Part shown: positions 50,503 through 59,369 of the stretch, piece by piece
Layout: each line of letters begins with the position of its first letter
How positions within the stretch are numbered: the first letter of the stretch is position 1
Source of the DNA: CAYULW01 sp964445815
Lineage (GTDB): Bacteria; Bacteroidota; Bacteroidia; Flavobacteriales_E; Vicingaceae
Direction of reading: 5' to 3'
Length of the DNA: 64,000 nt
Assembly (NCBI GenBank): GCA_964445815.1
Contig: CAYULW010000010.1
Span: forward strand, 32,896 to 96,895
The notes under the pieces: model-generated
Database searches by the model: none
Told to the model about the DNA's origin: nothing
Seen by the model: the letters and a program-made list of their open reading frames with translations, nothing else
Translations under genes and position numbers: made by a program

Positions 50503-53500
50503 ATGTTAGGAGCACTTACAAAAACATTTAAGAAACTTTTAGGAAGCAAAGCAGATCGTGATTTAAAAGAGGTCTCTCCTATTGTTGAAGAGATAAAAAC
50601 TATATTCCCCAACTTTTCTACACTAAGCAATGATGAACTTCGAGCTAAGACTAAAGAATTCAAAGAAAAAATCAATGCTAAAATTTCTGATGAGAATAAG
50701 GAAATAGATCGATTAAAAGCTCAAATTGAAGAAGAAACAAACATTGACCAAAAAGAAGCTCTTTATAAGCAGATCGATGATATAGAAGATAGTACTGCTG
50801 ATATGATAGAGGAAGTATTAAAGGATATTCTTCCCGAAGCTTTTGCCGTAATTAAAGAAACGGCCAAGCGATTTGCTGAAAATGAAGCCCTTGAAGTCTC
50901 TGCTACCGATATGGACAAAGACATTGCAGCCGAACGATCAAGTGTTGAAATTGATGGAGAAAAGGCCAAATGGTACAATTCATGGAATGCTGCCGGCGCT
51001 GAGGTCGAATGGGACATGGTTCACTACGATGTTCAATTAATCGGTGGTTATGTTTTACACTCAGGAAAAATTGCTGAGATGGCTACCGGAGAAGGTAAAA
51101 CATTGGTAGCTACTCTACCCGTATACTTGAATGCTCTCGCAGGAAGAGGTGTACATGTTGTTACCGTAAACAACTATCTTGCACGAAGAGATGCTGAATG
51201 GATGGGCCCTATCTTTGAATTCCACGGTTTAACAGTTGACTGTATAGACAATCATGAACCCAATTCAGCGGAACGCAGAAAGGCATATCTTGCAGATATC
51301 ACATATGGTACGAATAATGAATTCGGGTTTGATTACCTACGTGACAATATGTCGCGCTCTCCGGAAGATCTGGTGCAAAGAAAACATCACTATGCCATTA
51401 TTGATGAGGTTGACTCCGTATTAATTGATGATGCAAGAACCCCATTGATTATCTCAGGACCAACTCCAAAAGGAGATAAACATGAATTTAGTCAATTAAA
51501 GCCCTCTGTAGAAAAACTAGTATCTGCACAAAAAAGGTTGGTAACTACCTTAATCGCAGATGCCAAGAAAAAGCTAACGACCGAGACAGATGATAATAAA
51601 GAACAAAAAAAGTTAAACGAAGAGGGTGGGATGGCCTTATTAAGAGCCTATCGAGGTCTTCCAAGAAATAAAGCCCTGATCAAGTTCTTAAGTGAGTCCG
51701 GTATTAAGCAACAGCTTCAAAAAACAGAAAACTTCTACTTGCAAGACCAGGCGAAAGAAATGCATGTAGTAGATGATGAGTTGTTTTTCGTAATCGAAGA
51801 AAAAAACAATTCCATTGAGCTCACTGAAAAAGGAATAGAACTGATTTCAGGTTCAAATGACAAGAACTTTTTCATTCTTCCGGATATCAATATGGAGTTG
51901 AGTCAAATCGATAATTCTTCAAAATCTGACGAAGAAAAGATTAAAGAAAAGGATCAAATCATACAAGACTATTCAATAAAAGCCGAGCGAATTCATACGG
52001 TTAACCAATTGTTAAAAGCCTACACACTTTTTGAAAAAGACACGGAGTATGTTGTCATGGACAATAAAGTTAAAATTGTCGATGAGCAAACCGGACGTAT
52101 TATGGAGGGCCGTCGCTATTCTGATGGTTTGCACCAGGCAATTGAATCCAAAGAGAATGTAAAAGTAGAAGCGGCTACTCAGACTTATGCTACGGTGACT
52201 TTACAAAACTATTTCAGAATGTATCATAAGCTTTCAGGCATGACCGGAACAGCCGAAACAGAAGCAGGAGAATTCTGGGATATTTATGAATTAGATGTTG
52301 TTGTTATTCCGACCAACAGACCTATTGCGAGAGATGATCGTGAGGACTTAGTGTATAAGACCACAAGAGAAAAATACAATGCCGTTATCGAAGAAGTTGT
52401 TCAGTTAGTCAAGGATGGGCGACCTGTTTTAGTGGGTACCACTTCGGTAGAAATATCAGAATTGCTAAGCCGTATGCTTAAAATGAAAAACATTAAGCAT
52501 AACGTACTTAACGCAAAGCTTCATCAGAAAGAAGCAGACATAGTTGCCGAAGCCGGTAAAGCAGGTACTGTGACTATAGCAACCAATATGGCAGGACGTG
52601 GAACAGACATTAAGCTGTCTCAAGAAGTGAAAGATGCCGGAGGTCTAGCCATTATTGGTACAGAAAGACATGAATCAAGACGAGTAGACAGACAGCTTAG
52701 AGGACGTGCAGGTCGACAAGGTGACCCCGGAAGTTCACAATTCTATGTCTCGCTAGAAGATAACTTGATGCGTTTATTTGGTTCAGACCGTATTGCCAGC
52801 TTAATGGATCGCATGGGGCTTGAAGAAGGAGAAGTGATTCAGCATTCTATGATTACCAAATCTATAGAGCGTGCACAAAAGAAAGTAGAAGAGAACAATT
52901 TTGGTATTCGTAAGCGACTTTTGGAATATGACGATGTGATGAATTCTCAAAGGGAAGTCATTTATAAGCGAAGAAGAAATGCACTTTACGGGGAACGACT
53001 TTCTGTTGACATTGCCAACATGATGTATGATAGCATTGCCTCAATTGTTCAGGAGGGAATAGAGACAAGAGATTTTGAGAACTTTAGGTTCGATTTAATC
53101 AGGAGCATTGCCATTGAAAGTCCTGTAGATGAGAAAGAATTCATGACGAGCAATGCCGAAGAACTGACTGAAAATATTTATCAAATCGCTTTAGATCATT
53201 ATCAGACAAAATGTAATTTGTTAGCTAAAGCTGCCTTTCCGGTTATAAAAGAGGTATTTGAAGATCAAGGCTCTAGCTTTGAAAACATCGTTGTGCCATT
53301 TACTGATGGCAAACGCAGTCTTCAGGTTGTTGCTCCATTGGAGAAAACATATCAAAGTGAAGGCAAAGCCTTAATCCATGCATTCGAAAAGAGCATTATT
53401 CTGGCAATGATCGATAACTCATGGAAAGAACATCTAAGAGAAATGGATGATCTGAAACAGTCTGTTCAAGGTGCCGTTTACGAACAAAAAGACCCACTGT

Positions 53501-53832
53501 TGATCTATAAATTCGAAGCCTTTGAATTATTTAAGCAAATGATTGATCGCACCAATAAAGAAATCATCACTTTCTTGGTCAAAGGAAATCTGCCTCAAAA
53601 AGAAAATGCTAAGGTTCAGGAAGCCCCTGTGCGGCGACGGGAGAATACCAATCTTCAAACATCTCGTACCGAAGTACCTCAGTACTCATCAAGTTCAACT
53701 GCCGGAAACCAGAATGATCAGACACAAAGAAAACCTAAGGTACAGCCGGTAAGAGTGGAGAAAAAAGTGGGGCGAAATGAACCTTGTCCATGTGGAAGTG
53801 GGAAAAAGTATAAACAATGTCACGGAAAGTAA
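50503..53832 (+). CDS. secA: Preprotein translocase ATPase SecA
   Basis: Motor of the Sec export channel. The 1109-residue protein has the NBD1 Walker A MATGEGKTLVATLP (about 193-206), YGTNNEFGFDYLRDN, the Walker B region IDEVDSVLIDDARTPLIISGP, and NBD2 with TNMAGRGTDIKLS and RQLRGRAGRQGDPGSS. The helical scaffold and a C-terminal zinc-binding tail EPCPCGSGKKYKQCHG follow. It is longer than E. coli SecA (901) because of insertions near 70-120 and 330-480, normal for Bacteroidota. Monocistronic with its own start after the DUF2795 terminator. Confidence 0.97.
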   Translation: MLGALTKTFKKLLGSKADRDLKEVSPIVEEIKTIFPNFSTLSNDELRAKTKEFKEKINAKISDENKEIDRLKAQIEEETNIDQKEALYKQIDDIEDSTADMIEEVLKDILPEAFAVIKETAKRFAENEALEVSATDMDKDIAAERSSVEIDGEKAKWYNSWNAAGAEVEWDMVHYDVQLIGGYVLHSGKIAEMATGEGKTLVATLPVYLNALAGRGVHVVTVNNYLARRDAEWMGPIFEFHGLTVDCIDNHEPNSAERRKAYLADITYGTNNEFGFDYLRDNMSRSPEDLVQRKHHYAIIDEVDSVLIDDARTPLIISGPTPKGDKHEFSQLKPSVEKLVSAQKRLVTTLIADAKKKLTTETDDNKEQKKLNEEGGMALLRAYRGLPRNKALIKFLSESGIKQQLQKTENFYLQDQAKEMHVVDDELFFVIEEKNNSIELTEKGIELISGSNDKNFFILPDINMELSQIDNSSKSDEEKIKEKDQIIQDYSIKAERIHTVNQLLKAYTLFEKDTEYVVMDNKVKIVDEQTGRIMEGRRYSDGLHQAIESKENVKVEAATQTYATVTLQNYFRMYHKLSGMTGTAETEAGEFWDIYELDVVVIPTNRPIARDDREDLVYKTTREKYNAVIEEVVQLVKDGRPVLVGTTSVEISELLSRMLKMKNIKHNVLNAKLHQKEADIVAEAGKAGTVTIATNMAGRGTDIKLSQEVKDAGGLAIIGTERHESRRVDRQLRGRAGRQGDPGSSQFYVSLEDNLMRLFGSDRIASLMDRMGLEEGEVIQHSMITKSIERAQKKVEENNFGIRKRLLEYDDVMNSQREVIYKRRRNALYGERLSVDIANMMYDSIASIVQEGIETRDFENFRFDLIRSIAIESPVDEKEFMTSNAEELTENIYQIALDHYQTKCNLLAKAAFPVIKEVFEDQGSSFENIVVPFTDGKRSLQVVAPLEKTYQSEGKALIHAFEKSIILAMIDNSWKEHLREMDDLKQSVQGAVYEQKDPLLIYKFEAFELFKQMIDRTNKEIITFLVKGNLPQKENAKVQEAPVRRRENTNLQTSRTEVPQYSSSSTAGNQNDQTQRKPKVQPVRVEKKVGRNEPCPCGSGKKYKQCHGK

Positions 53833-53922
53833 GCACTTTGCTAAACGTGTTTCATATCCGCCTCCACTCCATTCAAAAATGAACTAAACTTCCCTGAGAT
53901 TTCTCTTAAAAAGACTTTTTAA

Positions 53923-53958
53923 AAAAATAAATGCAACTATTTAGTTGCATTTATTTTT
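53923..53958. promoter_or_regulatory. 17-bp perfect inverted repeat: ArsR operator and/or secA terminator
   Basis: AAAAATAAATGCAACTA (53923-53939) and TAGTTGCATTTATTTTT (53942-53958) are fully complementary around 2 nt. It overlaps the -33 box of the SRPBCC/ArsR promoter (TTG 53945-53947). A second weaker copy of its core, TGCAAC/GTTACA, lies at 53971-53988 just after the -7 box, the arrangement expected of an autorepressor. Confidence 0.65.
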
Positions 53959-53972
53959 AATCTCTATATTTG
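53945..53972 (+). promoter_or_regulatory. Promoter of the SRPBCC-ArsR operon
   Basis: TTG (53945-53947), 17-nt spacer, TATATTTG (53965-53972): consensus match, sandwiched between two copies of the GCAAC palindrome. It excludes the in-frame TTG at 53970 as a start codon. Confidence 0.8.
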
Positions 53973-54002
53973 CAACCAAATAGTTACATAAAATTTAAAA
54001 TC

Positions 54003-54428
54003 ATGACTACAAAAATCTCAGATCGTATTGAAAAAAGACAATGGTTTGATCACCCCATTGAAAAAGTGTGGGGTGCTATTACTGAAACCGAAAAAATTTC
54101 CCAATGGTTAGCCCCGACAAATTTCAAGGCACAAGTTGGCCAAGAATATGCTTTAACGAGTGAGGATGAGGATTGTGATTTGATAAAAGGAAAAATCATC
54201 GAAGCAGAGCCGTACACATTAATCTATAGCTGGATAAATCAAAGTAGTCCTGATGTGGAAACTTTGGTAACTTGGAAGCTTGAGCAGAAAGAGAATGGCA
54301 CTGAGGTGACAATGATTCATAGTGGAATTTCCAAATATGATAATCAAACCGTTTCAAAAATGGCTGAAAGTTATACCGCAGGTTGGGCACATTGCTTTAC
54401 CGGTATAGAAAACTTATTAAATACATGA
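54003..54428 (+). CDS. SRPBCC (AHSA1-like) domain protein
   Basis: A 141-residue START/AHSA1-fold protein: IEKRQWFDHPIEKVWGAITETEKISQWL at the start, and TWKLEQKENGTEVTMIHSGI, AGWAHCFTGIENLL near the end. These proteins bind hydrophobic ligands; the pairing with an ArsR repressor is common and suggests the protein responds to the same signal. ATG 54003 is chosen because the upstream TTG lies in the -7 box. It overlaps arsR by 4 nt. Confidence 0.88.
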   Translation: MTTKISDRIEKRQWFDHPIEKVWGAITETEKISQWLAPTNFKAQVGQEYALTSEDEDCDLIKGKIIEAEPYTLIYSWINQSSPDVETLVTWKLEQKENGTEVTMIHSGISKYDNQTVSKMAESYTAGWAHCFTGIENLLNT

Positions 54429-54742
54429 ACGACCTAAAAAGCAAAATATTTAAGGCAATTGCAGACCCTACCAGAAGAGAAATTTTCCATCTTCTGGTGG
54501 TTGGTTCTGCTCTTAGCATTTCCGGTTTATCTGATCAATTTGAAATCAGTAGACAAGGCGTCACAAAACACCTTAAAATTTTAGAAGAAGCCCAACTTGT
54601 TTCTATTAAACATGAAGGCAGAGAAAAGCTCATTTTTGCAAAACCGAATAGTCTAAAAGCAGTAAAAGACTGGTTGGCATATTACGATCAATTCTGGGAT
54701 GAAAAATTACTATCGCTTAAGCAGCATTTGGATCAATCTTAA
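54425..54742 (+). CDS. ArsR-family winged-helix repressor
   Basis: A 105-residue regulator: KIFKAIADPTRREIFHLLV, ISGLSDQFEISRQGVTKHLKILEEAQLVSIKHEGREKLI (the recognition helix and wing). It lacks the CxC metal site of true arsenic sensors, so it belongs to the SdpR-like group that pairs with SRPBCC proteins. Starts at the ATGA overlap; the longer frame from TTG 54383 is rejected. The palindromes upstream of the operon are its probable operators. Confidence 0.92.
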   Translation: MNDLKSKIFKAIADPTRREIFHLLVVGSALSISGLSDQFEISRQGVTKHLKILEEAQLVSIKHEGREKLIFAKPNSLKAVKDWLAYYDQFWDEKLLSLKQHLDQS

Positions 54743-54865
54743 GAACAGACTGATTAAGATACTGTAACATTTTCTATTTCCGATCGTCACAAATAAAACC
54801 CGATTACAAGCGTTATTTTCGTTTGTTGATCGATTTTTATACTTTAATCGAAAATTAATCTGAAT

Positions 54866-55756
54866 ATGGCGACACTAAAAATAGAATCACTGTGTAAAAC
54901 TTATCCCAATGGAGTAAAAGCATTGGATCAGGTTTCAATCGAAATCAGCAATGGCATGTTCGGGCTCCTAGGTCCGAATGGAGCGGGAAAATCTTCTCTT
55001 ATGAGAACACTTGCAACATTGCAGGAAGCAGACAGTGGGTCTGCCTTTTTAGACGACATTGATATTCTGAATCAACCAACGGAGTTGAGAAAAGTATTGG
55101 GCTATCTCCCACAGGAGTTTGGCGTATATAAAAAAATCACAGCAGAACAGCTTTTAGACCATATGGCTATTCTGAAAGGAATTAGTCAGAAAAAAGAACG
55201 CAAGGAACTGGTCGCATATCTCTTAGAAAAAGTAAATCTCTATAAGGAACGTAAAAAGAGTGTAAAAGGCTTTTCGGGAGGCATGAAACAAAGAGTAGGC
55301 ATTGCTCAGGCCTTAATTGGTCAACCGCAGTTGATTATTGTGGATGAACCTACCGCAGGCCTTGATCCGGGAGAAAGAAATCGATTTCATAACTTATTGG
55401 CTGATGTTGGTGAAGAAGTCATTGTCTTGCTTTCGACTCACATTGTAGCCGATGTGACTGAATTGTGCTCAAAAATGGCAATCATGAATAAAGGACAGAT
55501 CGTTTATCATGGAGAGCCACAAGCTGCCATGGATCAGATTAAAGGAAAAGTATGGCAAAAAGTGATCGAAAGAAGCGATCGGGACGAATATTTCAATAAT
55601 TATCAGGTGATTTCTGAAAAAATGATTGCGGGAAAACCTCTGATTCATATCTATCAAGACATTGATCCGGGCAATGGCTTTCGCCAGATTGCTCCTGATC
55701 TTGAAGATGTCTTCTTTACAAAAACAAAACTTGAGTTGATCAACGAAACTGTTTAA
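54866..55756 (+). CDS. ABC transporter ATP-binding protein
   Basis: A 296-residue ATPase with Walker A GLLGPNGAGKSSLMR (about 33-47), Q-loop LPQEFGVYKKIT, signature FSGGMKQRVGIAQAL, Walker B LIIVDEPTAGLDPG and STHIV. The C-terminal 70 residues are a regulatory tail (DLEDVFFTKT). It precedes the fused permease by 2 nt, so the two form one exporter or membrane complex. Substrate unknown. Confidence 0.92.
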   Translation: MATLKIESLCKTYPNGVKALDQVSIEISNGMFGLLGPNGAGKSSLMRTLATLQEADSGSAFLDDIDILNQPTELRKVLGYLPQEFGVYKKITAEQLLDHMAILKGISQKKERKELVAYLLEKVNLYKERKKSVKGFSGGMKQRVGIAQALIGQPQLIIVDEPTAGLDPGERNRFHNLLADVGEEVIVLLSTHIVADVTELCSKMAIMNKGQIVYHGEPQAAMDQIKGKVWQKVIERSDRDEYFNNYQVISEKMIAGKPLIHIYQDIDPGNGFRQIAPDLEDVFFTKTKLELINETV

Positions 55757-55758
55757 TT

Positions 55759-58700
55759 ATGTTTTTAGAATTTTTCAAGCTAGAGCTTAAATCTGCCCTA
55801 AGATCGCCAATGGTGTACGTGTTCTTCTTCATCATGTTTTTGATGTGCTTTTTTGCAGTTGTATCAGACAATGTTGTTATTGGAGGATCAGTAGGTAACA
55901 TCTATAAGAATGCGCCGCATATCATTACCCAGTATGTCTCTGTTTTATGTTTGTTTGGAATCTTATTTGCTGCTGCTTTTTTTAATAATGCGGCATTAAG
56001 AGATTATAACAATCAATTCAATGAAATACTTTTTAGTACACCCATTTCCAAAGGCAGTTATTTCTTTGGTCGTTTTTTTGGTGCACTAATCTTATCTACC
56101 CTGCCCCTACTAGGCATCTTCTTAGGTGTTATCATTGGTGCATCAATAGGACCTGCCGCCGGGTGGATTGATGCAGACCGAATTGGTCAATTCTATGCCA
56201 ACACCTTTATCAATAACTACCTGCTTTTTATTTTGCCTAATATGTTTCTGGCCGGAACCATTGTCTTTGTACTCGCCAACAAGTATAAAAGCACAATTGT
56301 CTCATTTGTAGGTGCTTTCGGTCTAATCATTGCTTATCTCGTTACCGGAACATTATTATCTGATATAGATAACGAAACCCTTGCCGGACTTCTGGACATG
56401 TTTGGTATACGCTCATATAGTGTTGACACTCGATATTTCACTCCGATAGAAAAAAATACAATATCTCCTTCATTTAATGGCTTGTTATTTTATAATCGCT
56501 TAATATGGCTATGCTTCAGTGTTGTTGTACTTGTCTTGAATTATGTCTTCTTTTCGTTTAAAGAAAAAACCAAAAAAGTAAGAAAGGTCAAAGAAGAAGA
56601 AACAATTTTCCTTTCTGTTAAAAAACCAAGTGTGAATGTTTCTTTTGATGCTAAAACTACAATAGCGCAATTTTTCAGTCTATTCAGAATCAGTTTTCTG
56701 AACATCGTTAAATCGATGGTATTCAAAGTTATTTTTCTCTTTGCAACCATACTTTTGGTGACTGAAATGTTTGGAGGTTTCGAATATTTCGGTTTGCAAT
56801 CCTATCAACTTACTTATAAAGTTGTGGATATGATTATCAACTCTTCATCCATTTTCATGGTCATTATTCTGGTCTTTTTCAGTGGTGAACTGATATGGAA
56901 TGATAGAAACAGTCACATTCACGAAGTCATTAATGCCAGTCCTCATAAATCTCTGAGTTCTTTATGTGCTAAAATACTCACCTTACTTGGTGTGGTCACT
57001 TCCATTTATTTCTTGTTTAGTGTTATAGGCATCATCTACCAATTGTTAACCGGCTTTACCAGAATCGAATTTGATCTATACATCACTACATACATATACG
57101 ATCTCTTTCCGGGTTATTTATTTTTCAGCATTCTATTTGTTTTTCTTCAAGTCATTATTAATCATAAGTATCAGGGCTATTTCATTTCGATTCTTATTGT
57201 TTTTCTATTAGACATCCTATGGCTCGTTTTAGATGTCCAATCCAATATGATCAGTTTGGGAGGCACTCCTAGTTTATCCTATTCAGACATGAATGGATTT
57301 GGCCCAGGCTTTACGGGAGCCTTATGGTTTAACCTTTATTGGACACTCTTAGGCATCGTATTGCTTCTGATTGCTGCTCTTTTTTGGGTACGCACAAGTG
57401 GCAACAGTTTTCTGACGAGGTGGAAAACAGCGGGAAAGAATTTGAGGAATGGACTTGCACCAAAATTGACTATTGTATTTGTTTTATGGATGGCCACTGC
57501 ATCTTTTGTCTACTACAACACTCAAATTCTAAATCATTATTATACATCAGATGAAGCAGAAGAGCAAGCCGTTATGTATGAGAAAAAGTATAAAAAATAT
57601 GAGCATATCGCACTCCCAAAAATCACTCAAATCAAATATTCTGTAGATATCTATCCTTATGATAGAGATGTTAAAGTAAAAGCTGATTTATGGATAAAAA
57701 ACAAGTCCGATCAAGTTATAGATTCAATTCATTATAACCTTGATCGGAACTGGGAGACAGAAATTAATATCCCGAACGCAGAATTGGTTTATGAAGACGA
57801 TACATTAGATTATCGCATTTATAAACTCAAAACACCGCTTGAAATAGGGGATAGTTTAAACATTAATATTCGTTCAGAATATATTTCTAAAGGTTTTGAA
57901 AACAATAGGGGAAATACTTCTATTGTAGAAAACGGCACTTTCATCAATAACCGGTCTATACTTCCGGCAATGGGTTATCAGACTCAAGTTGAATTGAGCG
58001 ATAAAAATGACCGAAAAAAACACGGATTGCCTCCTAAAAGCAGAATGCCCGAGCTAAATGAAAAAGATTCCTGTGAAAAAGGCTGTGAAACCAATTATCT
58101 GAGTGACGGCAGATCGGATTGGGTAAGAATGGAAACTATCATTTCTACATCTCAAGATCAAATAGCCATTGCTCCAGGGAGCTTAATTAAAGAATGGGAA
58201 GAAGAAGGCAGAAACTATTATCACTATAAAGTTGACCATCCATCTTTCGACTTTTGTTCATTTATCTCTGCAAAATATCAGGTTGCTAGAAAGGAATGGA
58301 ATGGAATCAACATAGAAGTGTATTACGATGAAAAACACGATTACAATATCGATCGCATGTTGTCTGCAATTGAAAAGTCATTGAGCTATTACACAACCCA
58401 TTTTGGTCCGTATTACCATAAGCAAGCAAGAATAATAGAGTTTCCACGCTATGCCACATTTGCACAAGCTTTTCCCGGCACTATGCCCTACTCAGAGTCA
58501 TTTGGTTTCATAATTGACCTTGAAGATGAAAAGGATAACAATGTGATTGATGCCGTCATTGCCCATGAAATGGCGCATCAATGGTGGGCTCATCAAGAAT
58601 GCGGCGCCACTATGCAAGGTGGTACAATGCTTACTGAAAGTTTCTCTGAATATTCTTCTTTAATGGTCATGAAGCAAGAGAAAGACGATATGGGTATGCG

Positions 58701-59337
58701 TGAGTTTTTGAAATATGACTTTAACAGATACCTGAGAGGACGAAGTAGAGAAAGAGAAAAAGAGTTGCCACTATACAAGGTAGAGAACCAAAGCTATATT
58801 CATTATGGTAAAGGCAGTGTTATCCTTTATGCGCTTCAGGATTATATTGGAGAAGAGAAAGTCAATAATGCATTAAGAAATTTCTTAGAAGAATTTAAGT
58901 ACAAAGAACCACCATATCCCCGCTCTGTTGACTTTATTAAGTACCTTGAACAAGAAGTACCGGATAGCTTGAATTATCTAATTGAAGATTGGTTTAAAAC
59001 CATTACCCTATATGACTTCAGATTACAAGAAGCCAATGCTCTTAAAAAAGGCGATAAATATCTAATAAATGTAAAATTAGAAGCCAAAAAACTAAAAGCC
59101 GACACTATTGGTAATGAAACAGAAGTTGACTTGAACGATTGGGTTGATATTGGATTGTTTGCAGATAAAGATGAAGAAGATTTAATGCTTGTCAAAAGGC
59201 TAAGGCTAAAATCAGGTCAACAAACTATCCAAATAGAGGTTGATTCGCTTCCTGCAAAAGCTACCATCGATCCAAAGCGACTTCTTATTGAACGAGTGAT
59301 TAAAGACAATACTAAATCGGTTCAAGAGAAAGAATAA
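55759..59337 (+). CDS. ABC permease fused to an M1-like metallopeptidase
   Basis: A 1192-residue protein. Roughly the first 600 residues hold two blocks of about six membrane helices each (a doubled ABC-2-type permease), ending near WMATASFVYYNTQIL. The rest is extracytoplasmic: an M1-type beta domain (about 620-850) and a catalytic-like domain with HEMAHQWW (His936, Glu937, His940), followed by the TESFSEYSS acidic ligand region and a helical tail. The exopeptidase GxMEN motif is replaced (TMPYSESFGF), so aminopeptidase activity is uncertain. This fusion is known in Bacteroidota; its substrate is not. Confidence 0.88.
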   Translation: MFLEFFKLELKSALRSPMVYVFFFIMFLMCFFAVVSDNVVIGGSVGNIYKNAPHIITQYVSVLCLFGILFAAAFFNNAALRDYNNQFNEILFSTPISKGSYFFGRFFGALILSTLPLLGIFLGVIIGASIGPAAGWIDADRIGQFYANTFINNYLLFILPNMFLAGTIVFVLANKYKSTIVSFVGAFGLIIAYLVTGTLLSDIDNETLAGLLDMFGIRSYSVDTRYFTPIEKNTISPSFNGLLFYNRLIWLCFSVVVLVLNYVFFSFKEKTKKVRKVKEEETIFLSVKKPSVNVSFDAKTTIAQFFSLFRISFLNIVKSMVFKVIFLFATILLVTEMFGGFEYFGLQSYQLTYKVVDMIINSSSIFMVIILVFFSGELIWNDRNSHIHEVINASPHKSLSSLCAKILTLLGVVTSIYFLFSVIGIIYQLLTGFTRIEFDLYITTYIYDLFPGYLFFSILFVFLQVIINHKYQGYFISILIVFLLDILWLVLDVQSNMISLGGTPSLSYSDMNGFGPGFTGALWFNLYWTLLGIVLLLIAALFWVRTSGNSFLTRWKTAGKNLRNGLAPKLTIVFVLWMATASFVYYNTQILNHYYTSDEAEEQAVMYEKKYKKYEHIALPKITQIKYSVDIYPYDRDVKVKADLWIKNKSDQVIDSIHYNLDRNWETEINIPNAELVYEDDTLDYRIYKLKTPLEIGDSLNINIRSEYISKGFENNRGNTSIVENGTFINNRSILPAMGYQTQVELSDKNDRKKHGLPPKSRMPELNEKDSCEKGCETNYLSDGRSDWVRMETIISTSQDQIAIAPGSLIKEWEEEGRNYYHYKVDHPSFDFCSFISAKYQVARKEWNGINIEVYYDEKHDYNIDRMLSAIEKSLSYYTTHFGPYYHKQARIIEFPRYATFAQAFPGTMPYSESFGFIIDLEDEKDNNVIDAVIAHEMAHQWWAHQECGATMQGGTMLTESFSEYSSLMVMKQEKDDMGMREFLKYDFNRYLRGRSREREKELPLYKVENQSYIHYGKGSVILYALQDYIGEEKVNNALRNFLEEFKYKEPPYPRSVDFIKYLEQEVPDSLNYLIEDWFKTITLYDFRLQEANALKKGDKYLINVKLEAKKLKADTIGNETEVDLNDWVDIGLFADKDEEDLMLVKRLRLKSGQQTIQIEVDSLPAKATIDPKRLLIERVIKDNTKSVQEKE

Positions 59338-59365
59338 AAAAGGAGAACCAAATTTAGCTCTCCCT
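59338..59365 (-). terminator. Weak hairpin between convergent genes
   Basis: AAAAGGAGA and TCTCCCTTT bracket a 12-nt loop. The minus strand reads into a T-run (the A-run before 59341), so it may end the PorE-like transcript. Confidence 0.4.
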
Positions 59366-59369
59366 TTCT

